Origin: Streptomyces ardesiacus
GTDB taxonomy: Bacteria; Actinomycetota; Actinomycetes; Streptomycetales; Streptomycetaceae
Length of the DNA stretch: 64,000 bases
Assembly (NCBI RefSeq): GCF_003112575.1
Contig: NZ_BEWC01000001.1
Location: 558,001-622,000, forward strand
Direction of reading: 5' to 3'
Shown here: in pieces, positions 16,607 to 26,579 of the stretch
Numbering within the stretch: position 1 is the stretch's first letter
Layout of the letters: each line of letters begins with the position of its first letter
Translations under genes and position numbers: made by a program
The notes under the pieces: model-generated
The model's input: only the letters and a program-made list of their open reading frames with translations
Databases searched by the model: none
Told to the model about the DNA's origin: nothing

Positions 16607-16722
16607 TCATTATCGGTCGAATAGCCCTCGCGTAGTCGCCGGCCGGTGCCGTGGAGACACGAGCACCGGCCGACGGCGGACCCAGCAGACGCACCACATG
16701 CACACTGCACGAAGGGGAAGCC

Positions 16723-18762
16723 ATGACAGCGACGACCGACGGAAGCACCGGGGCCTCCCTGCGGCCCCTGGCAGCCTCGGCCAGCGACACCGACAGCACG
16801 ATCCCCGCCGCGGCGGCCGGGGTACCAGAAGCCGCCGCCCGCGCCACCCGGCGTGCCACCGACTTCCTGCTCGCCCAGCAGGACGCCGAGGGCTGGTGGA
16901 AGGGCGACCTCGAGACGAACGTCACGATGGACGCCGAGGACCTGCTCCTGCGTCAGTTCCTGGGCATCCAGGACGAGGAGACCACCCGCGCCGCCGCCCT
17001 GTTCATCCGCGGCGAGCAGCGCGAGGACGGCACCTGGGCCACCTTCTACGGCGGCCCCGGTGAGCTGTCCACCACGATCGAGGCCTACGTCGCCCTCCGC
17101 CTGGCCGGCGACGCGCCGGACGCCCCGCACATGGCGAGGGCGTCGGAGTGGATCCGCTCCCGCGGGGGCATCGCCTCCTCCCGGGTCTTCACCCGGATCT
17201 GGCTGGCCCTGTTCGGCTGGTGGAAGTGGGAGGACCTGCCCGAACTCCCGCCGGAGCTCATCTACTTCCCGACCTGGGTCCCGCTCAACATCTACGACTT
17301 CGGCTGCTGGGCCCGGCAGACCATCGTGCCGCTCACCGTCGTCTCCGCGAAGCGTCCGGTGCGTCCCGCGCCGTTCCCGCTGGACGAGCTGCACACCGAC
17401 CCGGCCCGGCCCAACCCGCCGCGCCCGCTGGCACCGGCGGCGAGCTGGGACGGTGCCTTCCAGCGCATCGACAAGGCCCTGCACGCCTACCGCAGGGTCG
17501 CACCGCGCCGGCTGCGGAAGGCCGCGATGAACACCGCCGCCCGCTGGATCATCGAGCGGCAGGAGAACGACGGCTGCTGGGGCGGCATCCAGCCCCCGGC
17601 CGTCTACTCGGTCATCGCCCTCTACCTGCTCGGCTACGACCTCGAACACCCGGTGATGCGCGCGGGCCTGGAGTCCCTGGACCGGTTCGCCGTGTGGCGC
17701 GAGGACGGGGCCCGGATGATCGAGGCCTGCCAGTCCCCGGTGTGGGACACCTGCCTGGCCACCATCGCGCTGGCCGACGCGGGCGTCCCCGAGGACCACC
17801 CGCAGCTCGTGAAGGCGGCCGACTGGATGCTCGGCGAGCAGATCGTGCGCCCGGGCGACTGGTCGGTGAAGCGGCCCGGACTCCCGCCCGGCGGCTGGGC
17901 GTTCGAGTTCCACAACGACAACTACCCCGACATCGACGACACCGCCGAGGTGGTCCTCGCCCTGCGCCGGGTCAGGCACCACGACCCGGAGCGGGTGGAG
18001 AAGGCCATCGGCCGCGGGGTGCGCTGGAACCTCGGCATGCAGTCCAAGAACGGCGCCTGGGGCGCGTTCGACGTCGACAACACCAGCCCCTTCCCCAACC
18101 GGCTGCCGTTCTGCGACTTCGGCGAGGTCATCGACCCGCCCTCGGCCGACGTCACCGCGCACGTCGTGGAGATGCTCGCCGTCGAGGGGCTCACCCACGA
18201 CCCGCGCACCCAGCGGGGCGTCCAGTGGCTGCTGGACGCGCAGGAGGCGGACGGCTCGTGGTTCGGCCGCTGGGGCGTCAACTACGTCTACGGCACCGGG
18301 TCCGTGATCCCCGCCCTGACCGCCGCCGGGCTGCCCACCTCGCACCCCGCCATCCGCCGCGCGGTGCGCTGGCTGGAGTCCGTCCAGAACGAGGACGGCG
18401 GCTGGGGCGAGGACCTGCGCTCCTACCGGTACGTCCGGGAGTGGAGCGGGCGGGGCGCCTCGACGGCCTCGCAGACCGGCTGGGCGCTGATGGCCCTGCT
18501 GGCGGCTGGGGAGCGGGAGTCCACGGCCGTGCGGCGCGGCGTCGAGTGGCTCGCGGCCACCCAGCGCGAGGACGGCTCCTGGGACGAGCCCCACTTCACG
18601 GGCACCGGCTTCCCGTGGGACTTCTCCATCAACTACCACCTCTACCGCCAGGTCTTCCCGCTCACCGCGCTCGGCCGGTACGTCCACGGCGACCCCTTCG
18701 CCAAGAAGACGGCCGGGGCCGCCCGGGCCACGTCCGCCGCGGCCGAGGTGAAGGGCGCCTGA
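16723..18762 (+). CDS. shc: squalene-hopene cyclase
   Basis: A 679-residue class II triterpene cyclase that folds squalene into hopene/diplopterol, acting as a monotopic membrane protein. The catalytic acid motif is DIDD (Asp403-Asp406). Repeated QW motifs are visible: QENDGCWGG, QSKNGAWGAF, QEADGSWFGRW, QNEDGGWGED and QREDGSWDEP. The C-terminus GTGFPWDFSINYHLYRQVFP is typical of the family. The ATG at 16723 follows GAAGGGGAAG; an upstream GTG adds only unconserved sequence. A 116-bp spacer separates it from the prenyl synthase, the largest gap in the operon, leaving room for a secondary promoter. Confidence 0.97.
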   Translation: MTATTDGSTGASLRPLAASASDTDSTIPAAAAGVPEAAARATRRATDFLLAQQDAEGWWKGDLETNVTMDAEDLLLRQFLGIQDEETTRAAALFIRGEQREDGTWATFYGGPGELSTTIEAYVALRLAGDAPDAPHMARASEWIRSRGGIASSRVFTRIWLALFGWWKWEDLPELPPELIYFPTWVPLNIYDFGCWARQTIVPLTVVSAKRPVRPAPFPLDELHTDPARPNPPRPLAPAASWDGAFQRIDKALHAYRRVAPRRLRKAAMNTAARWIIERQENDGCWGGIQPPAVYSVIALYLLGYDLEHPVMRAGLESLDRFAVWREDGARMIEACQSPVWDTCLATIALADAGVPEDHPQLVKAADWMLGEQIVRPGDWSVKRPGLPPGGWAFEFHNDNYPDIDDTAEVVLALRRVRHHDPERVEKAIGRGVRWNLGMQSKNGAWGAFDVDNTSPFPNRLPFCDFGEVIDPPSADVTAHVVEMLAVEGLTHDPRTQRGVQWLLDAQEADGSWFGRWGVNYVYGTGSVIPALTAAGLPTSHPAIRRAVRWLESVQNEDGGWGEDLRSYRYVREWSGRGASTASQTGWALMALLAAGERESTAVRRGVEWLAATQREDGSWDEPHFTGTGFPWDFSINYHLYRQVFPLTALGRYVHGDPFAKKTAGAARATSAAAEVKGA

Positions 18763-19403
18763 TGACCCCGCGGACCGGCCCGTCCCCGCTGCTGATCGCC
18801 TGCGCGCTCGGCATCGAGCACCTCGCCCTGCGCACCGGCGACCGCGCCGGCGCGGGCGGGCCGGTCACCGTCCTGCGCACCGGCATGGGACCCAAGGCGG
18901 CCGAGCGCTCGGTCGCCCGGGTCCTGGCCGACCCGGCCCTCGGCGGCGCCGCCGTGCTCGCCACCGGCTTCTGCGCGGGACTCGCCCCCGGCATGCACCC
19001 GGGCGACCTCGTCGTCGCCGAGGAGACCCGGGACCCGCGCTCCACGGTCGCCTGCGTCGCGACCGACCGGCTCGTCAAGGAACTCGCGCGAACCGTTCCC
19101 GGGCGCACCGTCCACACCGGGCCGCTGACCGGCTCGGACCACGTCGTCCGCGGCACCGAACGCGCCGACCTGCTCGCGACCGGCGCGATCGCCGTGGACA
19201 TGGAGTCCGCGGCCACGCTCCTGAGCGCCGTCCGGACGGGCCCGCGCCCGGTTGCGGCCGTCCGGGTGGTCGTGGACGCTCCAGAACACGAACTCGTCCG
19301 GATCGGCACCGTACGCGGTGGAATATCGGCTTTCCGCGTGCTCCGATCCGTTCTTCCCGCATTTTTCGAATGGCACCGTTCTTTGTTGCTACCCCGGAGG
19401 TGA
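18762..19403 (+). CDS. hpnG: adenosylhopane nucleosidase/phosphorylase HpnG
   Basis: A 213-residue nucleoside-phosphorylase-fold protein. MGPKAAERSVARV, ATGFCAGLAPGMHPGDLVVA and AVDMESAATLL are the phosphate, base and ribose contact segments. HpnG removes adenine from adenosylhopane during side-chain elaboration. Start overlaps the shc stop (TGATG). It is annotated as lipoprotein in some genomes but has no lipobox here. Confidence 0.92.
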   Translation: MTPRTGPSPLLIACALGIEHLALRTGDRAGAGGPVTVLRTGMGPKAAERSVARVLADPALGGAAVLATGFCAGLAPGMHPGDLVVAEETRDPRSTVACVATDRLVKELARTVPGRTVHTGPLTGSDHVVRGTERADLLATGAIAVDMESAATLLSAVRTGPRPVAAVRVVVDAPEHELVRIGTVRGGISAFRVLRSVLPAFFEWHRSLLLPRR

Positions 19404-19409
19404 GCCCAG

Positions 19410-20432
19410 ATGGCCATGCCGCTGCGCCAGTCCATCAAGGTCGCTACATACCTGGCCGAACAGAAGATTCGCCGACGGGACAAGTTCCCGCTCATCGTGG
19501 AGCTGGAGCCGCTCTTCGCCTGCAACCTGAAGTGCGAGGGGTGCGGCAAGATCCAGCACCCCGCCGGTGTGCTCAAGCAGCGCATGCCGGTCGCGCAGGC
19601 CGTGGGGGCGGTGCTGGAATCGGGTGCGCCGATGGTCTCCATCGCCGGTGGCGAACCCCTGATGCACCCGCAGATCGACGAGATCGTGCGGCAGTTGGTG
19701 GCCAAGCGGAAGTACGTCTTCCTCTGCACCAACGCGCTGCTCATGCGCAAGAAGATGGACAAGTTCAAGCCCTCGCCGTACTTCGCCTTCGCGGTGCACA
19801 TCGACGGGCTGCGCGAGCGGCACGACGAGTCCGTGGCCAAGGAGGGCGTGTTCGACGAGGCCGTGGAGGCCATCAAGGAGGCCAAGCGGCGCGGCTTCCG
19901 GGTCACGACCAACTCGACCTTCTTCAACACCGACACCCCGCAGACCATCGTCGAGGTGCTCAACTTCCTCAACGACGACCTCAAGGTCGACGAGATGATG
20001 ATCTCGCCCGCCTACGCCTACGAGAAGGCGCCCGACCAGGAGCACTTCCTGGGCGTGGAGCAGACCCGCGAGCTGTTCCGGAAGGCCTTCTCCGGCGGCA
20101 ACCGCGCCCGCTGGCGGCTCAACCACTCCCCGCTGTTCCTCGACTTCCTCGAGGGCAAGGTCGACTTCCCCTGCACCGCGTGGGCGATCCCGAACTACTC
20201 CCTCTTCGGCTGGCAGCGCCCCTGCTACCTGATGAGCGACGGATACGTGCCGACGTACCGGGAGCTGATCGAGAAGACCGACTGGGACAAGTACGGCCGC
20301 GGCAAGGACCCGCGCTGCGACAACTGCATGGCGCACTGCGGCTACGAGCCCACCGCCGTCCTGGCCACCATGGGCTCGCTCAAGGAGTCCCTGCGCGCCA
20401 TGCGCGAGACCGTCTCCTCGAACCGGGAGTGA
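19410..20432 (+). CDS. hpnH: adenosyl-hopene transferase HpnH (radical SAM)
   Basis: A 340-residue radical SAM enzyme with the CX3CX2C cluster as CNLKCEGC (Cys38, Cys42, Cys45) and SAM-contact GGE in [10 protein letters not shown]. It adds 5'-deoxyadenosine to hopene (diploptene), giving adenosylhopane, the precursor of C35 hopanoids. Further Cys residues in [13 protein letters not shown] form the family C-terminal motif. Well placed ribosome site GGAGGTGA 6 nt before ATG 19410; only 6 bp separate it from hpnG. Confidence 0.96.
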   Translation: MAMPLRQSIKVATYLAEQKIRRRDKFPLIVELEPLFACNLKCEGCGKIQHPAGVLKQRMPVAQAVGAVLESGAPMVSIAGGEPLMHPQIDEIVRQLVAKRKYVFLCTNALLMRKKMDKFKPSPYFAFAVHIDGLRERHDESVAKEGVFDEAVEAIKEAKRRGFRVTTNSTFFNTDTPQTIVEVLNFLNDDLKVDEMMISPAYAYEKAPDQEHFLGVEQTRELFRKAFSGGNRARWRLNHSPLFLDFLEGKVDFPCTAWAIPNYSLFGWQRPCYLMSDGYVPTYRELIEKTDWDKYGRGKDPRCDNCMAHCGYEPTAVLATMGSLKESLRAMRETVSSNRE

Positions 20433-20436
20433 CGTC

Positions 20437-21591
20437 GTGACCGCCATCCCCTTGGGGCTTCCCGAGGTACCGGTCCGGCCGATCGCCGAGCGGCGCGTGT
20501 CGCAGCGGATCCAGGTCGGGCCGGTGGCGGTCGGGGGCGGGGCCCCGGTGTCGGTGCAGTCCATGACGACCACCCGTACGTCCGACATCGGGGCGACGCT
20601 CCAGCAGATCGCCGAGCTGACGGCCGCCGGCTGCCAGATCGTCCGGGTGGCCTGTCCCACCCAGGACGACGCCGACGCGCTGCCGGTGATCGCGAGGAAG
20701 TCGCAGATCCCGGTGATCGCGGACATCCACTTCCAGCCGAAGTACGTCTTCGCGGCGATCGAGGCCGGTTGTGCGGCGGTCCGTGTGAACCCGGGCAACA
20801 TCAAGCAGTTCGACGACAAGGTCAAGGAGATCGCCAAGGCGGCGAAGGACCACGGCACGCCCATCCGCATCGGCGTGAACGCCGGCTCCCTCGACCGCCG
20901 CCTGCTGCAGAAGTACGGCAGGGCGACCCCCGAGGCGCTGGCGGAGTCCGCCCTGTGGGAGGCGTCGCTCTTCGAGGAGCACGACTTCCGGGACATCAAG
21001 ATCTCGGTCAAGCACAACGACCCGGTCGTGATGGTCGAGGCCTACCGGCAACTCGCCGCCCGGTGCGACTACCCGCTGCACCTGGGGGTGACGGAGGCCG
21101 GGCCCGCCTTCCAGGGCACCATCAAGTCGGCCGTCGCCTTCGGGGCGCTGCTCTCGCGGGGCATCGGCGACACGATCCGGGTGTCGCTCAGCGCCCCGCC
21201 GGTCGAGGAGATCAAGGTCGGCATCCAGATCCTCCAGTCGCTGGGGCTGAGGGAACGCCGACTGGAGATCGTGTCCTGCCCGTCGTGCGGCCGTGCCCAG
21301 GTCGACGTCTACAAGCTGGCCGAGGAGGTCACCGCCGGCCTGGAGGGCATGGAGGTCCCGCTGCGCGTCGCCGTCATGGGCTGCGTGGTGAACGGCCCCG
21401 GCGAGGCCCGCGAGGCGGACCTCGGCGTCGCCTCCGGCAACGGCAAGGGGCAGATCTTCGTCAGGGGCGAGGTCGTCAGGACCGTCCCCGAGTCGAAGAT
21501 CGTGGAGACCCTCATCGAGGAGGCGATGAGGATCGCGGAGCAGAGGGAGAAGGACGGCGCCTCGGGGGCGCCGTCCGTCACCGTGAGCTGA
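20437..21591 (+). CDS. ispG: 4-hydroxy-3-methylbut-2-enyl diphosphate synthase
   Basis: A 384-residue [4Fe-4S] enzyme of the MEP pathway that converts MEcPP to HMBPP. Cluster ligands are visible as CPSCGR (Cys281, Cys284) and [11 protein letters not shown] (Cys316, with Glu323 as the conserved acid). The N-terminal TIM barrel starts at [14 protein letters not shown]. Streptomyces commonly have another ispG elsewhere; this copy is embedded in the hopanoid operon 4 bp after hpnH and presumably raises precursor supply when hopanoids are made. Confidence 0.97.
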   Translation: MTAIPLGLPEVPVRPIAERRVSQRIQVGPVAVGGGAPVSVQSMTTTRTSDIGATLQQIAELTAAGCQIVRVACPTQDDADALPVIARKSQIPVIADIHFQPKYVFAAIEAGCAAVRVNPGNIKQFDDKVKEIAKAAKDHGTPIRIGVNAGSLDRRLLQKYGRATPEALAESALWEASLFEEHDFRDIKISVKHNDPVVMVEAYRQLAARCDYPLHLGVTEAGPAFQGTIKSAVAFGALLSRGIGDTIRVSLSAPPVEEIKVGIQILQSLGLRERRLEIVSCPSCGRAQVDVYKLAEEVTAGLEGMEVPLRVAVMGCVVNGPGEAREADLGVASGNGKGQIFVRGEVVRTVPESKIVETLIEEAMRIAEQREKDGASGAPSVTVS

Positions 21592-21616
21592 AACGCGGAC
21601 CGAAGGGGGCCCGAGC

Positions 21617-23557
21617 GTGACGATTCTGGAGAACATCCGGGGACCACGCGACCTGAAGGCGCTGTCCGAGGCGGAACTCGGTGAACTGTCCGACGAGATA
21701 CGTGACTTCCTGGTGCACGCGGTCGCCCGCACCGGCGGTCACCTCGGACCCAACCTCGGCGTGGTGGAACTCACCGTCGCCCTGCACCGGGTCTTCGAGT
21801 CGCCGGACGACCGCATCCTGTGGGACACCGGCCACCAGAGCTACGTGCACAAACTCCTGACGGGACGTCAGGACTTCTCCAAGCTGCGCAGCAAGGGCGG
21901 CCTGTCCGGCTACCCCTCGCGCGAGGAGTCCGAGCACGACGTCATCGAGAACAGCCACGCCTCCACCGTCCTCGGCTGGGCCGACGGCCTCGCCAAGGCC
22001 CGCCAGGTGCAGGGAGAGCGCGGCCACGTCGTCGCCGTCATCGGCGACGGCGCGCTCACCGGCGGCATGGCCTGGGAGGCGCTGAACAACATCGCGGCGG
22101 CCAGGGACCGGCCGCTGATCATCGTGGTCAACGACAACGAACGCTCGTACGCCCCGACCATCGGCGGCCTCGCCAACCACCTGGCGACGCTGCGCACCAC
22201 CGACGGCTACGAGCGGGCCCTGGCCTGGGGCAAGGACGTGCTCCAGCGCACACCCCTGGTCGGCCACACCGTCTACGAGGCCCTGCACGGCGCCAAGAAG
22301 GGCTTCAAGGACGCCTTCGCCCCGCAGGGGCTCTTCGAGGACCTGGGACTGAAGTACCTCGGCCCGATCGACGGGCACGACATCGGCGCCGTCGAGTCGG
22401 CGCTGCGCCGCGCCAAGCGCTTCCACGGACCGGTGCTGGTGCACTGCCTCACCGAGAAGGGCCGCGGCTACGAACCCGCCCTGCGCGACGAGGAGGACCA
22501 CTTCCACACGGTCGGCGTGATGGACCCGCTCACCTGCGAGCCGCTGAGCCCCGCGGGCGGTCCGTCCTGGACCTCCGTCTTCGGCGAGGAGATCGTCCGG
22601 ATCGGCGAGGAGCGCGAGGACGTGGTCGCGATCACGGCGGCCATGCTGCACCCGGTCGGACTGGCCCCCTTCGCCGAACGGTTCCCCGACCGCGTCTGGG
22701 ACGTCGGCATCGCCGAGCAGCACGCCGCCGTGTCCGCCGCCGGACTCGCCACCGGCGGACTGCACCCGGTGGTCGCCGTGTACGCCACCTTCCTCAACCG
22801 CGCCTTCGACCAGCTCCTGATGGACGTGGCGCTGCACCGCTGCGGCGTCACCTTCGTCCTGGACCGGGCCGGTGTCACCGGCGTCGACGGGGCCTCGCAC
22901 AACGGCATGTGGGACATGTCCGTCCTCCAGGTCGTCCCCGGGCTGCGCATCGCCGCGCCGCGCGACGCCGACCAGTTGCGCGCCCAGCTGCGCGAGGCGG
23001 TCGCCGTGGACGACGCGCCGACCCTGCTGCGCTTCCCGAAGGAGTCCGTCGGCCCCGCCGTACCCGCCGTCGACCGGATCGGCGGCCTGGACGTCCTGCA
23101 CGCCGCGGACCGGCCCGAGGTGCTGCTGGTGGCCGTGGGCGTCATGGCGTCCGTCTGCCTCGGGGCCGCCGAACTCCTCGAGGCCCGCGGCATCGGCTGC
23201 ACCGTCGTCGACCCGCGCTGGGTCAAGCCCGTCGACCCGGCGCTCGCCCCGCTCGCGGCCCGGCACCGTCTGGTCGCCGTCGTCGAGGACAACAGCCGCG
23301 CCGCCGGGGTCGGCTCCGCGGTGGCGCTGGCGCTCGGCGACGCCGAGGTCGACGTCCCGGTACGCCGCTTCGGCATCCCCGAGCAGTTCCTCGCGCACGC
23401 CAAGCGCGCCGAGGTGCTCGCGGACATCGGTCTCACCCCGGTCGACGTCGCCGGCCGGATCGGCGCGAGCCTGGCCCTCGCCGAACCGGCCGGGGAACCG
23501 GCGGTGGAACAGTCCGGCGACGGACGGAACGTCATGTCAGCGCAAGGAGATAACTGA
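21617..23557 (+). CDS. dxs: 1-deoxy-D-xylulose-5-phosphate synthase
   Basis: A 646-residue transketolase-like enzyme catalysing the first MEP-pathway step from pyruvate and glyceraldehyde 3-phosphate. The ThDP site is [16 protein letters not shown], the catalytic Glu lies in [15 protein letters not shown], and [19 protein letters not shown] is the Dxs-specific loop. GTG start at 21617 with AAGGGGG upstream. Likely a second, hopanoid-dedicated copy in this genome, as in S. coelicolor. Stop is immediately followed by the next ATG. Confidence 0.97.
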   Translation: MTILENIRGPRDLKALSEAELGELSDEIRDFLVHAVARTGGHLGPNLGVVELTVALHRVFESPDDRILWDTGHQSYVHKLLTGRQDFSKLRSKGGLSGYPSREESEHDVIENSHASTVLGWADGLAKARQVQGERGHVVAVIGDGALTGGMAWEALNNIAAARDRPLIIVVNDNERSYAPTIGGLANHLATLRTTDGYERALAWGKDVLQRTPLVGHTVYEALHGAKKGFKDAFAPQGLFEDLGLKYLGPIDGHDIGAVESALRRAKRFHGPVLVHCLTEKGRGYEPALRDEEDHFHTVGVMDPLTCEPLSPAGGPSWTSVFGEEIVRIGEEREDVVAITAAMLHPVGLAPFAERFPDRVWDVGIAEQHAAVSAAGLATGGLHPVVAVYATFLNRAFDQLLMDVALHRCGVTFVLDRAGVTGVDGASHNGMWDMSVLQVVPGLRIAAPRDADQLRAQLREAVAVDDAPTLLRFPKESVGPAVPAVDRIGGLDVLHAADRPEVLLVAVGVMASVCLGAAELLEARGIGCTVVDPRWVKPVDPALAPLAARHRLVAVVEDNSRAAGVGSAVALALGDAEVDVPVRRFGIPEQFLAHAKRAEVLADIGLTPVDVAGRIGASLALAEPAGEPAVEQSGDGRNVMSAQGDN

Positions 23558-24943
23558 ATGACCAAGGAGTTCGACCTCGCCGCGCTCTTGGCCGAGCGCG
23601 GGGCCGAGCGGTACGAGCTGCACGCCAGGCACCTCAACCACCAGTTGCCGCGCATGCTGCGCACCATCGGCTTCGACAAGGTCTACGAGCGGGCCGAGGG
23701 CGCGCACTTCTGGGACGCGGAGGGCAACGACTACCTGGACATGCTCGCCGGGTTCGCGGTCATGGGCCTGGGCCGCCACCACCCCGTCGTCCGCAAGGCG
23801 CTGCACGACGTCCTCGACGCCTCCCTCGCGGACCTGACCCGGTTCGACTGCCCCCCGCTGCCCGGCCTGCTGGCGGAGAAGCTGCTCTCCTACAGCCCCC
23901 ACCTGGACCGCGTCTTCTTCGGCAACAGCGGCACCGAGGCCGTCGAGACCGCGCTGAAGTTCGCCCGCTACGCCACGGGCAGACGGCGGATCCTCTACTG
24001 CACGCACGCCTTCCACGGACTGACCACCGGCTCGCTCTCCGTCAACGGCGAGGACGGCTTCCGCAAGGGCTTCGCCCCGCTGCTGCCCGACACCGCCGTA
24101 CCCCTCGGCGACCTGGAGGCCCTGGCACGGGAGCTGAAGAAGGGCGACGTGGCCGCGCTGATCGTGGAGCCGGTCCAGGGCAAGGGCGTGCACGAGGCCC
24201 CGCCCGGCTACCTGCGCGCCGCGCAGGAACTGCTGCACCGGCACAAGGCGCTGCTGATCGCGGACGAGGTGCAGACGGGTCTCGGCCGCACCGGGAAGTT
24301 CTACGCCTACCAGCACGACGACGGCGCCGAACCCGACCTGGTCTGTGTCGCCAAGGCACTGTCCGGCGGGTACGTACCGGTGGGGGCCACCCTGGGCAAG
24401 GACTGGATCTTCCAGAAGGTGTACTCCTCGATGGACCGGGTGCAGGTCCACTCGGCGAGCTTCGGGTCCAACGCGCAGGCCATGGCGGCCGGACTCGCCG
24501 TGCTGTCCGTGATGGAGAACGAGGAGATCGTGGCGAACGCCGCCGCGGTGGGGGAGCGGCTGAAGTCCCGGCTGGCCGCGCTGGTGGACCGCTACGAACT
24601 GCTCGCCGACGTCCGGGGCCGCGGACTGATGATCGGCATCGAGTTCGGCCGGCCCAGCTCCCTGAAGCTGCGCAGCCGCTGGACGATGCTGCAGGCCGCG
24701 CGGAAGGGACTGTTCGCGCAGATGGTGGTCGTGCCGCTGCTGCAGCGGCACCGGATCCTGACCCAGGTGTCCGGCGACCACCTGGAGGTGATCAAGCTGA
24801 TCCCGCCGCTGATCATCGACACCGACGACGCCGACCGGTTCGTGGACGCCTTCACGGAGGTGATGGAGGACGCGCACCACGGCGGTGGCCTGATGTGGGA
24901 CTTCGGGAAGACCCTGGTCAAGCAGGCGGTGGCCAACCGCTGA
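23558..24943 (+). CDS. class III aminotransferase, probable hopanoid side-chain aminotransferase
   Basis: A 461-residue PLP enzyme of the ornithine/acetylornithine aminotransferase class. FFGNSGTEAVETALKFAR binds the PLP phosphate, LLIADEVQTGLGRTG holds the cofactor Asp, and the Schiff-base lysine is Lys266 in VCVAKALSGGY. As the last enzyme of the cluster it is the natural candidate for making aminobacteriohopanetriol (the HpnO role). ATG immediately after the dxs stop with AAGGAG upstream. The symbol is withheld because HpnO identity is by context. Confidence 0.88.
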   Translation: MTKEFDLAALLAERGAERYELHARHLNHQLPRMLRTIGFDKVYERAEGAHFWDAEGNDYLDMLAGFAVMGLGRHHPVVRKALHDVLDASLADLTRFDCPPLPGLLAEKLLSYSPHLDRVFFGNSGTEAVETALKFARYATGRRRILYCTHAFHGLTTGSLSVNGEDGFRKGFAPLLPDTAVPLGDLEALARELKKGDVAALIVEPVQGKGVHEAPPGYLRAAQELLHRHKALLIADEVQTGLGRTGKFYAYQHDDGAEPDLVCVAKALSGGYVPVGATLGKDWIFQKVYSSMDRVQVHSASFGSNAQAMAAGLAVLSVMENEEIVANAAAVGERLKSRLAALVDRYELLADVRGRGLMIGIEFGRPSSLKLRSRWTMLQAARKGLFAQMVVVPLLQRHRILTQVSGDHLEVIKLIPPLIIDTDDADRFVDAFTEVMEDAHHGGGLMWDFGKTLVKQAVANR

Positions 24944-24959
24944 GCCGTCCCGCGGGTCT

Positions 24960-24995
24960 TTGCCTCTGAGGCAAGGAATTTGCCCGTTGGGCAAA
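24960..24995 (+). promoter_or_regulatory. tandem palindromic operator upstream of the XRE-cupin gene
   Basis: Two inverted repeats of similar sequence: TTGCCTC-T-GAGGCAA (24960-24974) and TTTGCCC-GTT-GGGCAAA (24979-24995). Their centres (24967 and 24987) are 20 bp apart, about two helical turns, so dimers would bind the same face. They lie 20-55 bp before the regulator ATG, a typical autoregulation arrangement. Confidence 0.7.
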
Positions 24996-25014
24996 GTTCG
25001 GGCTGAATGGAGGC

Positions 25015-25629
25015 ATGAGCTCCTCCGAGACCGGCCCCGCCGAGGGGGCGGTCGCCGCCGTGGCGCCCCAGCTGCGCGAGCTGCGGCGGCGGGCCGCCCT
25101 CACCCTCGAGGCGGCGGCCCGCGCCGCGGGGCTGTCGCCCGCCCACCTCTCCCGCCTGGAGACCGGGCAGCGCCAGCCCTCGCTGCCGATGCTGCTCGCC
25201 CTCGCCCGTGTCTACGGTACGACCGTCGCCGAGCTGCTGGGCGAGACGGCCGCCGACCGGGACGCCGTCGTGCGCGCCGCGGACATGGAACCCACAGCCG
25301 CCGGCGGCTGGACGTACTACCGGGCGGGCGCGCCGGGCCGCGGCATGCAGGCCCTGCGGGTCCAGGTGCCCCACGGCTCCCAGGGCGACGTCGTGCGGGT
25401 GCACCCCGGGGAGGAGTGGCTCCACGTCCTGCGGGGGCGGCTGCGGCTGCGCCTCGGGGACAGCGAGCACCGGCTCACCGCGGGGGACAGCGCCCACTTC
25501 GACTCCATGACCCCCCACCGGATCGCGGCCCAGGACCCCGACGGGGTCGAGCTGCTCTTCGTCCACACCCTGCTGCAGAGCCCGACGGCCGCACTGTGCC
25601 TCGGCCCGACCCCTGGAGAGACGCCATGA
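25015..25629 (+). CDS. XRE-family regulator with C-terminal cupin
   Basis: A 204-residue protein. Residues ~18-72 are a lambda-repressor-type helix-turn-helix (LSPAHLSRLETGQRQPSLPM is the recognition region), and residues ~110-185 a small cupin barrel (RVHPGEEWLHVLRGRLRLRL, then DSMTPHRIAA) likely binding a small ligand. This architecture resembles regulators that sense amines, polyamines or metabolites. ATG at 25015 with TGGAGG upstream. The two palindromes just before it are the probable operator. The next gene, a tiny membrane protein, overlaps by 4 nt. Confidence 0.9.
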   Translation: MSSSETGPAEGAVAAVAPQLRELRRRAALTLEAAARAAGLSPAHLSRLETGQRQPSLPMLLALARVYGTTVAELLGETAADRDAVVRAADMEPTAAGGWTYYRAGAPGRGMQALRVQVPHGSQGDVVRVHPGEEWLHVLRGRLRLRLGDSEHRLTAGDSAHFDSMTPHRIAAQDPDGVELLFVHTLLQSPTAALCLGPTPGETP

Positions 25630-25745
25630 GTGCCATCGAGGACAAGTTCCCGCGCGCCCTGTGGGTGCGGCTGGTCATCTACATCGCCCTGGGGCACGTC
25701 TTCGGCGGCTTCCTCTACCTGCTGTTCGAGGTGGGCGCCAAGTAG
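25626..25745 (+). CDS. 39-aa single-pass membrane protein (DUF6126-like)
   Basis: Starts MSAIEDKFPRALWVRLVIY and continues with one hydrophobic helix ending LYLLFEVGAK. ATG overlaps the regulator stop (ATGA), GGAGAG lies upstream. Short positively charged N-terminus then helix suggests N-in topology. Small proteins of this kind recur after XRE-cupin genes in Streptomyces; no function is known. Equivalent to the small hydrophobic gene at the end of the S. coelicolor hopanoid cluster. Confidence 0.8.
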   Translation: MSAIEDKFPRALWVRLVIYIALGHVFGGFLYLLFEVGAK

Positions 25746-25781
25746 CGCCCGCCGTCCGCGAAGGCGCGAAGAAGGGGTGAC

Positions 25782-26579
25782 TCAGTCCACCATCCGCTCG
25801 CGCAGGCGCTCCCGGGTCCCCGGAGTGAGCCGCAGCCCCTGCTCCAGGTAGGCGTCGACGCCGCCCCAGGTCTCCTCGATCGTCTCGAAGGCCGCCGCCA
25901 GGTACTCGGCGCGCGCGTCGAACAGGGGGCTGAGCAGCTCCATGACCTCGGGGGAGTAGGCGGAGGCGTCGGAGCTGCTGCGGTGCACCTTGTAGCGGCG
26001 GTGCGTGGCGTTGGACTTCAGGTAGTCCTCGACGATCGCCTCGCGCTCGACGCCCAGGGCGAGCAGGGTGACCGCGATCGACAGGCCCGCGCGGTCCTTG
26101 CCGGCCGCGCAGTGCATCAGCGCGGGCACGCTGTCCTCGGCGAGCGCGTGCAGGATCCGGGAGTGCTCCGCGGTGCGCTCCGTGACGATCGAACGGTAGG
26201 AGGCGATCATCCGGTGGGCGCCCTTGCCGTCGCCGAGGATCCCGTGCAGTTGGCCGAGGTCTCCGTCCCGGACCATCTTCCAGAACTCGGCCCCGTCCGC
26301 CGGGTCGCTCAGCGGCAGGTTCACATTGCGCACGCCGGGCAGCTCGACGTCGGGGCCCTCCAGCTTCTGGTCGGCCGCGTTGCGGAAGTCGAAGACCGTG
26401 TGCAGGCCCAGCGAGGCCAGGAACGCGGTGTCCTCGCCGGTGGCGTGCGCCAGGTGGCCGCTGCGGAACAGCACTCCCTGCCGTACCCGCCGACCGTCCA
26501 CGGTCGGCAGTCCGCCCACGTCCCGGAAGTTGCGCACGCCGCTCAGCTCGGGTTCGGTCGACGGGACCTGCTGCGTCAC
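25782..26579 (-). CDS. tyrosine/dual-specificity protein phosphatase
   Basis: A 265-residue phosphatase of the Mycobacterium PtpB-like/Tyr_phosphatase_3 family. The P-loop is HCAAGKDRAG with Cys157 as nucleophile, and Lys161-Asp162 replace the eukaryotic Arg context as is usual for this family; ELSGVRNFRDVGGLPT is the N-terminal family signature. It has no signal peptide, so it is cytoplasmic or exported by another route; PtpB itself acts on phosphotyrosine and phosphoinositides. GTG at 26579 chosen for GGAGGAG upstream. Convergent with the hopanoid cluster end. Confidence 0.9.
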   Translation of the reverse strand: MTQQVPSTEPELSGVRNFRDVGGLPTVDGRRVRQGVLFRSGHLAHATGEDTAFLASLGLHTVFDFRNAADQKLEGPDVELPGVRNVNLPLSDPADGAEFWKMVRDGDLGQLHGILGDGKGAHRMIASYRSIVTERTAEHSRILHALAEDSVPALMHCAAGKDRAGLSIAVTLLALGVEREAIVEDYLKSNATHRRYKVHRSSSDASAYSPEVMELLSPLFDARAEYLAAAFETIEETWGGVDAYLEQGLRLTPGTRERLRERMVD

